Shown one piece after another: positions 53,691-62,045 of a stretch of 64,000 bases of DNA (position 1 is the first letter of the stretch; the number at the start of each line of letters is the position of its first letter). This stretch comes from JACVRW01 sp034664125 (GTDB taxonomy: Bacteria; Actinomycetota; Thermoleophilia; Solirubrobacterales; Thermoleophilaceae): assembly GCA_034664125.1 (NCBI GenBank), contig JAXDIG010000048.1, positions 17,327 to 81,326 on the forward strand, written 5' to 3'. Under the pieces are notes generated by a model, which was not told where the DNA came from, made no database searches, and saw only the letters and a program-made list of their open reading frames with translations. Position numbers and translations under genes: made by a program.

Positions 53691-55814
53691 TTGAAGACGC
53701 TGCTGATCGACAACTACGACTCCTTCACCTACAACCTCTTCCAGCTGCTGGCGGAGGCGAATGGTGAGGAGCCGATCGTGGTGCGCAACGACGGCGCCAC
53801 GTGGGCGGAGCTGGCCGGCGGGGACTTCGACAACGTCGTCATCTCGCCCGGGCCGGGCAGCCCGGATCGCCCCAAGGACTTCGGCGTGTGCGCGGACGCG
53901 ATCCGCGAGGCCGACGTGCCGCTGCTCGGCGTGTGCCTCGGTCATCAGGGCGTCGGCCACATCGCGGGCGCCGAGGTCGTGCACGCCCCCGAGGTGATGC
54001 ACGGCCGCCTCAGCGCCGTCTACCACGACGAGTCGCCGCTGTTCGCCGACATCCCGCAGGGCTTCCAGGTGGTGCGCTACCACTCGCTCTGCGTCGAAGA
54101 GCCGCTGCCCGAGGACCTCCAGGCGACCGCGTGGACGAGCGACGGCGTGGTCATGGGCCTGGCGCATCGCCGCAAGCCGATCTGGGGCGTGCAGTTCCAC
54201 CCCGAGTCGATCTCCACCGACTGGGGCCGCAAGCTGCTGGCCAACTTCCGCGACCTGACGCTCTCCCACTCCGGGAGGCGCACGGCGCCGATCGCCTCGG
54301 GCGGGGGATCCGAGCGCAAGTGGTCGCCGCCGCAGCGCCCGCGGCTGAGCCTGCAGGTCGAGCGCATCGACCGCGTGTACGACCCGGAGCAGGTGTTCGT
54401 CGACCTCTACGGGGACCACCAGTACGCCTTCTGGCTCGACAGCAGCAGGATCGACGAGCGCTCGCGCTTCTCCTTCATGGGCGCCAGCGGCGGGCCGCTC
54501 AGCTCGGTCATCAGCTACGACGTGAGCGCCCGGCAGGTGAAGGTCGCCAGGGGCGTGTCGAGCGAGGTGCACGACGAGTCGATCTTCGACTACCTCAGCC
54601 GCGAGATGAAGCGGCTGCGCTACCTCTCGGACGACCTGCCCTTCGACTTCAACTGTGGCTTCGTCGGTTACTTCGGCTACGAGCTCAAGGCTGACTGCGA
54701 GGGCGATCTGCCGCACCAGTCGACCATGCCGGACGCGGCGTTCATCTTCGCCGACCGGCTGATCGCCTTCGACCACTACGAGAAGTGCGTGTACCTGCTG
54801 TGCGTGACCGAGCCGACCAGCGAGGACGAAGGCAGGCGCTGGATCAGCGAAACGGCCGCGCGGCTCGACGCGCTGCCGCCGCTGGAGCCGGTGGAGCGCG
54901 AGCCGAGCGCCGGCGGCGGGCTGGCCGAGTTCTACCTGAGCCGCTCCCACCAGCAGTACCTCGACGACATCGCGCGCGTAAAGCAGTACCTCACCGACGG
55001 CGAGAGCTACGAGGTGTGCCTGACGAACAAGGTGCGCACCGAGATCGCGCCCGAGCCGCTCCCGCTGTACCGGACGCTGCGGCACATCAACCCCGCCCCG
55101 TTCTCCTCCTACCTGCGCTTCGGCGAGGCGACGGTGGTCAGCTCATCGCCCGAGCGCTTCCTCAGCATCGGCCGCGACCGCTGGGTGGAGGCCAAGCCGA
55201 TCAAGGGAACCACCGCCCGCGGCGCCGACCGCGCCGAGGACCTGCGCCTGGCGGAGGAGCTGCGCACGAGCGAGAAGAACCGCGCCGAGAACCTGATGAT
55301 CACCGACCTGCTGCGCAACGACCTCGGCGTGGTCTGCGACATCGGCACCGTCCACGTGCCGCACCTGATGGCGATCGAGTCCTTCGAGACCGTCCACCAG
55401 CTGGTGTCGACCGTGCGCGGGCGGCTGCGCGACGACGTCGAGCCGCCGGACGGCATCCGCGCCTGCTTCCCGGGCGGGTCCATGACCGGCGCGCCGAAGA
55501 AGCGCACGATGGAGATCATCGACGAGCTCGAGGGCGAGGCGCGCGGGGTCTACTCCGGCGCGATCGGCTACCTCGGCCTGAGCGGCGGCTGTGACCTGAA
55601 CATCGTGATCCGAACGATCGTGATGGACGGCGAAACCACCACGATCGGCTGCGGCGGGGCGATCGTGATGCAGTCGGACGCCGAGGACGAGTATCAGGAG
55701 ATCCTGCTGAAGGCGAGCGCGCTGATCAACGCGCTGGCGGCGTACGCCGTGCCCGGCGGCGAGATCCGCGTGCACGAGGGCGAATCGCGGCTGACCGCCG
55801 CCGGAGAGCGGTGA
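53691..55814 (+). CDS. pabAB: Fused aminodeoxychorismate synthase (glutaminase plus chorismate-binding subunits)
   Basis: A 707-residue fusion. Residues 1-195 form a class I glutamine amidotransferase (IDNYDSFTYNL; nucleophile Cys82 in GVCLGHQG; His170 and Glu172 in QFHPES). Residues about 215-707 form the chorismate-utilising part, with EAKPIKGTTARGADR, ETVHQLVSTVRGRL, CFPGGSMTGAPKKRTMEIID and GVYSGAIGYLGLSG. The PIKGT lysine motif marks PabB rather than anthranilate synthase (PIAGT). The TTG start has a TACCCT box 7 nt upstream. Product would be 4-amino-4-deoxychorismate. Confidence 0.94.
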   Translation: MKTLLIDNYDSFTYNLFQLLAEANGEEPIVVRNDGATWAELAGGDFDNVVISPGPGSPDRPKDFGVCADAIREADVPLLGVCLGHQGVGHIAGAEVVHAPEVMHGRLSAVYHDESPLFADIPQGFQVVRYHSLCVEEPLPEDLQATAWTSDGVVMGLAHRRKPIWGVQFHPESISTDWGRKLLANFRDLTLSHSGRRTAPIASGGGSERKWSPPQRPRLSLQVERIDRVYDPEQVFVDLYGDHQYAFWLDSSRIDERSRFSFMGASGGPLSSVISYDVSARQVKVARGVSSEVHDESIFDYLSREMKRLRYLSDDLPFDFNCGFVGYFGYELKADCEGDLPHQSTMPDAAFIFADRLIAFDHYEKCVYLLCVTEPTSEDEGRRWISETAARLDALPPLEPVEREPSAGGGLAEFYLSRSHQQYLDDIARVKQYLTDGESYEVCLTNKVRTEIAPEPLPLYRTLRHINPAPFSSYLRFGEATVVSSSPERFLSIGRDRWVEAKPIKGTTARGADRAEDLRLAEELRTSEKNRAENLMITDLLRNDLGVVCDIGTVHVPHLMAIESFETVHQLVSTVRGRLRDDVEPPDGIRACFPGGSMTGAPKKRTMEIIDELEGEARGVYSGAIGYLGLSGGCDLNIVIRTIVMDGETTTIGCGGAIVMQSDAEDEYQEILLKASALINALAAYAVPGGEIRVHEGESRLTAAGER

Positions 55815-57295
55815 AGGCCGAAGCCTCCGTAGCCGGTGTGGCGCAGCTGCTCGACGCGAGCGCCGCGGACAACCTTGCGCTGGTCCACGGCGACGAGCGC
55901 ATCACCTATGGCCAGCTGGGCGAGCGGGTCGACCGGCTCGCCGGCGCCCTGGCTGCTCGCGGCCTCACCAACGGAGCGCCCGTCGCTCTGCTCTTGCCCA
56001 ACGTGCCGGCGTTCGTCGTCGCCTTCCTGGCCATCCTGCGCGCCGGCGCCGTTGTCGTTCCGCTGAATCCGCATTTCAAGGAAGCCGAGCTGGAGTTCCA
56101 CTTCCGCGAGTGCGGCGCCAAGGCCGTGATCACGGATGAGCTGGGCAGCGGAGTCTGCACCGCCGTGGCGGGCGGGCTGGAGGACCCGGCCGAGGTGATC
56201 GTGGACCTCGCGCCGCTAATCGAAGATGGCGGCACCCCGCCGCCGGTCGCTGCCGCCGCCGACGACGCCGTCTTCCAGTATTCGTCCGGCTCGACGGGGC
56301 GCCCCAAGCGCGTGCCGCGCACGCACGCGCACCTGCGCGCCGAGGCCGACGGCTACGTGGCCGCCATCGGCCTCAGGGCGGAGGACACGGTCTTCTGCAC
56401 GATCGCGCTGTTCCACACGTACGGCATGGGCTGCTGCCTGCTCGCCGCCGTGCGCAGCGGCGCGACGCTCGTGCTGTTCGACAACCCAAACCCGTTCGTG
56501 CTGCAACGTGCCCGCGCGCTGTCCCAGATCGAGCGTGAAGGCGCGACGGTCTTCCCCGGGGTGCCGTTCACCTTCCGGATGCTCTCGGAGGCGCCCGAGG
56601 AAGCCGACCTGTCGTCGCTGCGGCTCTGCTTCTCGGCGGCCGCCGCGCTGCCGCGCGCGACGCTCAAGGCCTTCCAGGAGCGCTTCGGCGTGCCCGTAAG
56701 GGAGCTGTACGGCTGCACCGAGGCAGGCTGCGTGACCGTCAACTTGGACGCCGATCCGGACGGCACTGTGGGCTCCGTCGGGACGCCGATCGAAGGGGTG
56801 GAGCTGCGCATCGCCGACGACGCCGGCGAGCCCGTCGAAGAGGGGCGGATCGGCGAGGTGCTGATCCGAAGCGTGGCGATGACACCCGGCTACGCCGACG
56901 CCGACGAGCTGAACTCCGTGGCGTTCCGCGACGGCTGGTTCCGCTCCGGTGACCGCGGCCGTATCGACCCGGAGGGACGGCTCTTCCTGACCGGCCGCAC
57001 GAAGCGATTGATCGACGTGCGCGGCGACAAGGTCGACCCGATCGAGGTCGAGGACGTGCTCGCCGTGCACCCCAAGGTCGCCGAGGTGGTGGTCGTGGGC
57101 GTGGAGAGCGGCGTCCCCGGCGAGGAGTTGGTCAAGGCCGTGGTGGTCCCCGCCGGGGACTGCCAGGAGCGCGAGCTGATCCGCTACTGCCGCGAGCGCC
57201 TGGCCGACTACAAGGTGCCGAGCCGCATCGAGTTCCGCGAGGAGATCCCCACGGGCCCCGGCGGCAAGGTGCTGCGGAAGTACCTGATCGACTGA
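55811..57295 (+). CDS. AMP-dependent acyl/aryl ligase 2 of the PabAB block
   Basis: A 494-residue paralogue of the ligase at 52145. Motifs: FQYSSGSTGRPKRV, FHTYGMGCCLLAAV, LYGCTEAGCVTVNLD, FRSGDRGRIDPEGRLFLTG, TKRLIDVRGDKVDPIEVEDV and the C-terminal GPGGKVLRKYLID with its Lys. The two share long identical stretches (for example KVDPIEVEDV and VKAVVVP), which indicates gene duplication around pabAB. The GTG start overlaps the pabAB stop as GTGA, so ligase 2 is translationally coupled to PabAB. Confidence 0.9.
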   Translation: MKAEASVAGVAQLLDASAADNLALVHGDERITYGQLGERVDRLAGALAARGLTNGAPVALLLPNVPAFVVAFLAILRAGAVVVPLNPHFKEAELEFHFRECGAKAVITDELGSGVCTAVAGGLEDPAEVIVDLAPLIEDGGTPPPVAAAADDAVFQYSSGSTGRPKRVPRTHAHLRAEADGYVAAIGLRAEDTVFCTIALFHTYGMGCCLLAAVRSGATLVLFDNPNPFVLQRARALSQIEREGATVFPGVPFTFRMLSEAPEEADLSSLRLCFSAAAALPRATLKAFQERFGVPVRELYGCTEAGCVTVNLDADPDGTVGSVGTPIEGVELRIADDAGEPVEEGRIGEVLIRSVAMTPGYADADELNSVAFRDGWFRSGDRGRIDPEGRLFLTGRTKRLIDVRGDKVDPIEVEDVLAVHPKVAEVVVVGVESGVPGEELVKAVVVPAGDCQERELIRYCRERLADYKVPSRIEFREEIPTGPGGKVLRKYLID

Positions 57296-57390
57296 TCCGC
57301 GTGCCGCGGCCGCTCTTTGGGCTCGGGCGCAAACAGCAGCGGTAAGGGGTGCGTGGGCGCCGGCCCCGGCGGTGTCCCCTAGCCGAGGTC

Positions 57391-57427
57391 CCGGAAGAAA
57401 CGGGACGCATAGTCCCGCAACTTCCGG
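57391..57427. terminator. 37-nt nested hairpin between convergent genes
   Basis: CCGGAAG/CTTCCGG (57391-57397 with 57421-57427) encloses CGGGAC/GTCCCG (57401-57406 with 57412-57417), separated by a symmetric AAA/CAA internal loop and closed by GCATA. It lies between ligase 2 and the FabG-like gene. The remaining parts of 57296-57469 show no gene. Confidence 0.65.
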
Positions 57428-57469
57428 AACCCCCCGCCGAAGCGCGACCCCGGTCCGACTCGGCGTGGC

Positions 57470-58297
57470 TCAGATATACATGCCGCCGAACTGGCCTCCC
57501 GTCACGTTCAGCACCTGCCCGTGCACGTAGTCGGCCCACGGTGAGCAGAGGAAGAACACCGGGCCGGCGGCCTCCTCGGGGGTCGCGGGGCGGCCGAGCG
57601 GGATGATCGCCGCGGCCAGTGAGCGCATCTGCTCGGGGATGCCGAGGTCGATCTGCTTGCCCTCGATCTCGATCTTGCCGCCCTCCTCCTTGGAGGCGGT
57701 CAGACGGGTTTCCACGAAGCCGAACGCCACCGCGTTCACGTTGATCTTGAATCCGCCCCACTCCTTGGCGAGCGTCTTGGTCAGGCCGACCACGCCTGCC
57801 TTGGCGGCCGAGTAGTTGACCTGGCCGGCGTTGCCCATCGTGCCCGAGATGGAGCTGACGTTGACGATCTTGCGGAAGACCTCGCGGCCCTCGTCGCGCT
57901 CCTTCTTGGCGGGCTCGCGCAGGTGCGGGGCGGCGGCGCGAATGACCCGGAACGGGACCACCGTGTGGATGTCGAGCATCGCCTGGAACTGCTCGTCGGT
58001 CATCTTGTGGGCCACGCCGTCCCAGGTGTAGCCGGCGTTGTTGACGATGATGTCGATCTGGCCGAACTCGTCCACGGCCCTCTGGACGAGCTGATCGGGC
58101 ACTCCCGGTTGGGTCAGGTCGCCTCCGAACACCGCGGTCTCGCCGGCGATCTCGGACGCCGCCTGCTCGGCGACGTCTCCGTCGAGGTCGTTGATCAGGA
58201 CACGAGCGCCCTGCTCGGCAAGCAGCTCTGCGGTGGCGCGGCCGATGCCCCGGGCGGACCCGGTGACGATCGCCGCTTTTCCATCGAGGACTCCCAC
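57470..58297 (-). CDS. 3-oxoacyl-ACP reductase-like SDR (FabG type)
   Basis: A 275-residue SDR. VTGSARGIGRATAELLAEQG, IIVNNAGYTWDGVAHKM, VNVSSISGTMGNAGQ, YSAAKAGVVGLTKTLAKEWG (Tyr-x3-Lys) and the NVTGGQFGGMYI end are typical of FabG. An insertion of about 25 residues (RLTASKEEGGKIEIEGKQID) precedes the C-terminal part, which is longer than in E. coli FabG (244). AAGGAGA lies 9 nt before the GTG start. It may serve the carrier-protein block next door or fatty acid metabolism; the evidence does not decide. Confidence 0.9.
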   Translation of the reverse strand: MGVLDGKAAIVTGSARGIGRATAELLAEQGARVLINDLDGDVAEQAASEIAGETAVFGGDLTQPGVPDQLVQRAVDEFGQIDIIVNNAGYTWDGVAHKMTDEQFQAMLDIHTVVPFRVIRAAAPHLREPAKKERDEGREVFRKIVNVSSISGTMGNAGQVNYSAAKAGVVGLTKTLAKEWGGFKINVNAVAFGFVETRLTASKEEGGKIEIEGKQIDLGIPEQMRSLAAAIIPLGRPATPEEAAGPVFFLCSPWADYVHGQVLNVTGGQFGGMYI

Positions 58298-58368
58298 TGA
58301 GACGTTCTCCTTGTTAGCTGGTTGGTGAGGCGGGGGATGAGGGTGTGGGGGCGGTATTCCACCAGACC

Positions 58369-58617
58369 ATGAGCCCGATCACTCTCAATGCCGTTCGCTA
58401 CGGGATCCCAGCGGTCTTGCTGATCGCCGGGCTCGTGGTTTCCGTTGTCGGCGGGAGCGTCGGCGTCGCAGGGGGCGCCATGTTCATCAGCGCGGCCACG
58501 GCCGTGCTCCTGCTCAACGTGCTCTACCGCATCGGCGTCGAGGGCGACAAGGCCCGCGACCGCGAGGAAGAGGCACGTCACTTCTTCGACGAGCACGGCC
58601 GCTGGCCGGACGAGTAG
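58369..58617 (+). CDS. Small membrane protein, 82 residues
   Basis: Two hydrophobic segments (YGIPAVLLIAGLVVSVVGG and GVAGGAMFISAATAVLLLN) with a glycine-rich turn, then a charged tail VEGDKARDREEEARHFFDEHGRWPDE. The tail pattern HGRWPDE is seen in several actinobacterial small membrane proteins. A TATTCC box lies 8 nt before the ATG. Its stop is immediately adjacent to the stop of the convergent acyl-CoA dehydrogenase gene (no base between). Function unknown. Confidence 0.75.
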   Translation: MSPITLNAVRYGIPAVLLIAGLVVSVVGGSVGVAGGAMFISAATAVLLLNVLYRIGVEGDKARDREEEARHFFDEHGRWPDE

Positions 58618-59805
58618 CTACAGCCCCAGCTGCTTCCCGAGGATCTCCTTCATCACCTCGTCGGTGCCGCCGCCGATCGGGCCGAGGCGCGTGTCGCGCA
58701 CCGCGCGCTCGTTCTCGTATTCCTTCATGTAGCCGGCGCCGCCGTGGATCTGGAGCGCGTCGTCGGCCACCTCGTACGCCGCTCGCTGGCTGATCAGCTT
58801 CGCCTCGGTCACCTCTCGGATCGCGTTCTCGCCGCCGGTGAACAGGCGCAGCGCGTGGTAGGTGAGCGAGCGCGCGGCCTCGTGCTTGATCGCCATCTCG
58901 GCGATCTTGTGCCGGATCGCCTGGTGCTTGCCGATCGGGCGGCCGAACGCCGTGCGCTCGCCGGCGTAGGCGACGCTGCGCTCGATCATGCGGCCCATCG
59001 ACCCAACCGCTCCCAGGGCCATCAAGAGCCGCTCCCACTGGAAGTTGGCCATGATCAGGTAGAAGCCCTTGTTCTCCTCGCCGAGCAGGTTCTCGTCACC
59101 GACGAAGACGTCGTCGAAGGCGAGCTCCGCGGTGTCGGACGCGCGCCAGCCGAGCTTCTCCAGCTTCTTCGACACCGAGTAGCCCTCCATGCCCTTCTCG
59201 ATCAGCAGGAAGGACAGGCCCTCGTGGCCGCCGTCCTCGGTCGTCTTCACGGCGGTCACCACGAAATCGGCGCGGACGCCGTTCGTGATGAACGTCTTCG
59301 AGCCGTTCACGACGTAGCCGCCGTCGACCTTGCGCGCGAAGGTGCGGATGCCGGCCACGTCCGACCCGGCTCCGGGCTCGGTGATCCCAAGTGCCGCGAT
59401 CCGCTCGCCGCGGATGGCCGGCGCGAGGAACCTCTGCTTCTGGTCCTCCGTGCCGAACTTCCAGATCGGCGGCGTGGCGATCCCGATGTGCGCGCCGATC
59501 CCGGCCGACAGTCCGCCGGAGCCGGCACCGGTCAGCTCCTCGGTGAGCACGGCGTCGTGCACGTAGTCGCCGCCCTGGCCGCCGTACTGCTCCGGGTACT
59601 TGAGGCCGAGGTAGCCGAGCTCCGCCATGCGGGTGAAGACCTCGTTGGGGAACCACTCGGCGTCCTCCCACTCGCCGACGTGGGGCCGCAGCTCGGCGGC
59701 GACGAACCGGCGGATCGTCTCGCGCAGGTGCTCGTGCTCGTCCGTGAAGGGGGGTATCGGCCGCCGGGCTGCGGCGGGCGGCAGCCCCTTCTCGGTCAGC
59801 GTCAT
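58618..59805 (-). CDS. Acyl-CoA dehydrogenase
   Basis: A 395-residue FAD-dependent dehydrogenase. GITEPGAGSDVAGI and the NGSKTFITNG motif bind FAD and substrate; QIHGGAGYMKEY follows. The usual C-terminal catalytic Glu of medium-chain enzymes (YEGT) is Gly here (GGGTDEVM); a Glu in WERLLMALGAVG sits where isovaleryl- and long-chain enzymes carry their base. This points to the branched/long-chain type. Its ATG overlaps the TetR stop (ATGA), so the regulator gene is cotranscribed. Confidence 0.93.
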   Translation of the reverse strand: MTLTEKGLPPAAARRPIPPFTDEHEHLRETIRRFVAAELRPHVGEWEDAEWFPNEVFTRMAELGYLGLKYPEQYGGQGGDYVHDAVLTEELTGAGSGGLSAGIGAHIGIATPPIWKFGTEDQKQRFLAPAIRGERIAALGITEPGAGSDVAGIRTFARKVDGGYVVNGSKTFITNGVRADFVVTAVKTTEDGGHEGLSFLLIEKGMEGYSVSKKLEKLGWRASDTAELAFDDVFVGDENLLGEENKGFYLIMANFQWERLLMALGAVGSMGRMIERSVAYAGERTAFGRPIGKHQAIRHKIAEMAIKHEAARSLTYHALRLFTGGENAIREVTEAKLISQRAAYEVADDALQIHGGAGYMKEYENERAVRDTRLGPIGGGTDEVMKEILGKQLGL

Positions 59806-60464
59806 GTCGCGGTCGGGAGCACGGTGCGGATCACGAAGTCCGCGAGCGGATCGGTCAGCTCGGCGAGTTCCTCCGTGAGCCCTTCCTCGATGCGCGCGGA
59901 CACGAGCTCGAGGATCGCGCCAACCACGCCGAGCGCCACGACGGCCGAGAGGGGCTCCACGTTCGGGTCGTCCTCGCGCGCCTGGCGGTTGACATCCACG
60001 TAGCGGTCCGCGAACACCTGCAGCACCGCGCGCCGCCTGGCGAGCCCGACCGGCCCGAGCGCGTACACCTCGAGCACGATGGCGCGGCAGAAGGCGGGCT
60101 CCTCGGACAGCACCGCCAGGAAGGTCCGCAGGCCGGCGACGAGCCGCTCGCGCGGCTCTTCGGCCAGCTCGAGCGCCTCCGCGAGCCGGCCGAGCACGAA
60201 CCCGATGCCGGTGTCGTACATCGCGAGGAAGCAGTGCTCCTTGTCCCGGAAGTGCTCGTAGAAGGTCTTGCGCGACACCCCGGCATGCGACACCACGTGG
60301 GCGATCGTGGTGGCGCCGTAGCTGTGCTCGGCCACGGCTTCGGCCATCGCGTCCATCAGCCGGCCGCGCTGGGACGCGAGCACCGCCTCCCGTGTAAGCG
60401 AATGACGTCCGGAGGGGAGCGGCCCGACGCTCGGGTCCGCCAACAGGAAGGGTCGGTCTTGCAC
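59802..60464 (-). CDS. TetR-family regulator
   Basis: A 220-residue TetR repressor: helix-turn-helix in TIAHVVSHAGVSRKTFYEHF and a C-terminal ligand-binding helical domain (RAIVLEVYALGPVGLARRRA). It begins with GTG at 60464 and a TAGCGT box 8 nt upstream. The first 30 residues (LLADPSVGPLPSGRHSLTRE) extend beyond the usual domain. It is the first gene of an operon with the acyl-CoA dehydrogenase, so an acyl-CoA is the likely effector (inference). Confidence 0.92.
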   Translation of the reverse strand: MQDRPFLLADPSVGPLPSGRHSLTREAVLASQRGRLMDAMAEAVAEHSYGATTIAHVVSHAGVSRKTFYEHFRDKEHCFLAMYDTGIGFVLGRLAEALELAEEPRERLVAGLRTFLAVLSEEPAFCRAIVLEVYALGPVGLARRRAVLQVFADRYVDVNRQAREDDPNVEPLSAVVALGVVGAILELVSARIEEGLTEELAELTDPLADFVIRTVLPTAT

Positions 60465-60489
60465 GTTCAGAAACGCTAGCGTACTATTC

Positions 60490-60507
60490 GGAAACTTTGT
60501 AGTTTTC
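60490..60507. promoter_or_regulatory. Candidate TetR operator
   Basis: GGAAAC (60490-60495), TTTGTA, GTTTTC (60502-60507): imperfect palindrome (5 of 6) in the AT-rich 59-bp gap upstream of tetR and downstream of the formamidase-family gene, just upstream of the TAGCGT box at 60473-60478. Confidence 0.4.
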
Positions 60508-60523
60508 GCCGGTTGAGAGTCGC

Positions 60524-61624
60524 TCAGTCGCCCGCGAAGACGTCGAGCGGCAGGGCGGCCGAAACCAGGGCGTTCGGCGCATCGACCAGCTCGGAGATCC
60601 GCAGCTCGGCGGCCACGCTCATCAGCACGTAGGCCGATTCGCGGCCGAGGCCGCGCTCGGCGGTGAGCCAGCCGAGCAGCTCCAGCAGCGCTCGCCGGGC
60701 GGCGAGGTTGAGGTCCAGGTCCCCCTGCCCGCCGGCGTCATCGAGCGGGATGCCTGTGGTGGCGAACATGGCGCGCGGCGGCCGCGGCGGCGCCTCGTAG
60801 CAGGGGAAGGCCGGGCGCCAGCCGCCGCGACGCACGCCTACGCGGAAGGTGGCCGAGCCGCCCGTCTCGATCGCGGAGATGCAGACCTCGCCGTCGCCCT
60901 GGGCGAAGTGCAGGTCGCCCACCGACAGCAGCGCCCCGGGCACGTGCACGGGCAGCCACAGCCGAGCGCCGGGGCCGAGGTCGCGGATGTCCATGTTGCC
61001 GCCGTTCTCGCGCGGCGGGTAGGTGCGCAGGCCGTCCGCCGCGGCGGGCGGCCAGGCCAGCTCGGGAGATGGCGGGTTGGCCGTCCCGATCGCCGCCTCG
61101 CGTGCCCGAGCGCGCTCGAGCAGCTCCCAGGAGGGGGCCACGCCGATCGTGCCGGCGTGCACGCAGGCGGGGACGACCACGCCGGGCACCTGCTCGGAGC
61201 GGGCGTGGGAGCCGTCGAGCTCCCAGCGAGCGAGGAAGGGCCGCTCGAACAGGTCGCCCAGGAAGCCGGAGCCCGACCAGATGGCGGTCCAGCCGAAGTC
61301 GTCGGTTTCGTAGCCGAGCACCTCGAGCTCGAGCAGATCGCCCGGCTGCGCGCCGGCCACCTCGAGCGGTCCGGTGAGCGGATGCGCTATCGACGGCGTG
61401 GCGAGCAGGTCTTCGTGGGCGGAGTGTCGACCGAGCTGGCGATCGCGCGAGTCGCGCAACTCGAAGGTGACCTCGGCGCCGGGCTCGACCGAGGCCACGG
61501 GCTCCAGGTCGGGGTGCCAGCGGTTGTGGCCGTTCGCGGCGCCCTCGTGGAGCGGCACGGAGCGGTCGATCTCGATGCTGAGTTGTCGCAAATGTGCCTC
61601 GATTCGTGCGGAAGCCCGTGCCAT
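60524..61624 (-). CDS. Acetamidase/formamidase family protein
   Basis: A 366-residue hydrolase of the FmdA_AmdA family, which releases ammonia from short amides. GHNRWHPDLEPVASVEPGAE, LTGPLEVAGAQPGDLLELEV, HAGTIGVAP, GNMDIRDLGPGARLWLPVHV, GALLSVGDLHFAQGDGEVC and ALPLDVFAGD are family blocks. I use the ATG at 61624 (MARASARIEAHLRQ); an adjacent ATG at 61627 is equivalent. The real substrate may not be formamide, because the family is broad. Confidence 0.9.
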   Translation of the reverse strand: MARASARIEAHLRQLSIEIDRSVPLHEGAANGHNRWHPDLEPVASVEPGAEVTFELRDSRDRQLGRHSAHEDLLATPSIAHPLTGPLEVAGAQPGDLLELEVLGYETDDFGWTAIWSGSGFLGDLFERPFLARWELDGSHARSEQVPGVVVPACVHAGTIGVAPSWELLERARAREAAIGTANPPSPELAWPPAAADGLRTYPPRENGGNMDIRDLGPGARLWLPVHVPGALLSVGDLHFAQGDGEVCISAIETGGSATFRVGVRRGGWRPAFPCYEAPPRPPRAMFATTGIPLDDAGGQGDLDLNLAARRALLELLGWLTAERGLGRESAYVLMSVAAELRISELVDAPNALVSAALPLDVFAGD

Positions 61625-61634
61625 CATCGCTGTC

Positions 61635-62045
61635 GTGCGGCGGCGCGAGTTTCGCGAGATGATGGACAAGATCGGCGAGGAGCATCGGCTCCAGCGCGAG
61701 GCTTTGGCGCGCTGGGCCGAGGAAGGGCGCCAGCGGGACGAGGAAGGGCGCCAGCGGGACGAGGAAGGGCGCCGCCGTGACGTGGAGCTAGGTCGGAGCG
61801 CAGAACAGCAGCGGATCGAGTTGCGTGCGTTGCGGGAGGATCAGAAACGTCGGTTCGACGCGATCGACGTGGCGGTCGAGAACGACCGGCGGGTCACCCG
61901 CGAGATTCTCCTCGAGCTGCGCGAGGGACGCGCGATGCTGCGGGACATGCGGCGCGGCATCCAGGCCAACACCGAGGGCCTGCTGCGGGTGCTCGACGAG
62001 TTCCGGCGCGATGACGGGCCCGGGCCCGCGGCCGCGGGCGCCTAG
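61635..62045 (+). CDS. Coiled-coil protein with internal DNA repeats, unknown function
   Basis: A 136-residue almost entirely helical protein: VRRREFREMMDKIGEEHRLQ, then EEGRQRDEEGRQRDEEGRRRD, ELRALREDQKRRFDAIDVAV and a final NTEGLLRVLDEFRRD. Heptad-like spacing suggests a long coiled coil. The start (GTG at 61635, or ATG at 61660) is uncertain. It is divergent from the formamidase-family gene by 10 bp and its stop overlaps the next acyl-CoA dehydrogenase gene by 4 bp. No enzyme motif. Confidence 0.7.
   Translation: MRRREFREMMDKIGEEHRLQREALARWAEEGRQRDEEGRQRDEEGRRRDVELGRSAEQQRIELRALREDQKRRFDAIDVAVENDRRVTREILLELREGRAMLRDMRRGIQANTEGLLRVLDEFRRDDGPGPAAAGA
61719..61781 (+). repeat. 21-bp tandem repeat, three units
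   Basis: GAGGAAGGGCGCCAGCGGGAC-type units at 61719-61739 and 61740-61760 are identical; the third (61761-61781) differs near its end. Each unit codes EEGRQRD, so the copy number changes coiled-coil length by a heptad without a frameshift. Confidence 0.9.

Noticed and set aside
53691..55814. Assignment of the fused amidotransferase/chorismate enzyme as anthranilate synthase (trpEG)
   Set aside because: The PIKGT lysine motif is the PabB type, and no trp gene is adjacent while a PabC-like gene is.
15135..57349. Shared 12-mer AGCGGTAAGGGG at 15135 and 57338
   Set aside because: At this window size and GC content many 12-base matches are expected by chance; the surroundings do not align.
57391..57469. 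Minus-strand codons reading GGGFRKLRDYASRFFRDLG before a TAG
   Set aside because: No start codon lies in this frame downstream of the FabG-like gene, and the bases are better explained as the nested hairpin.
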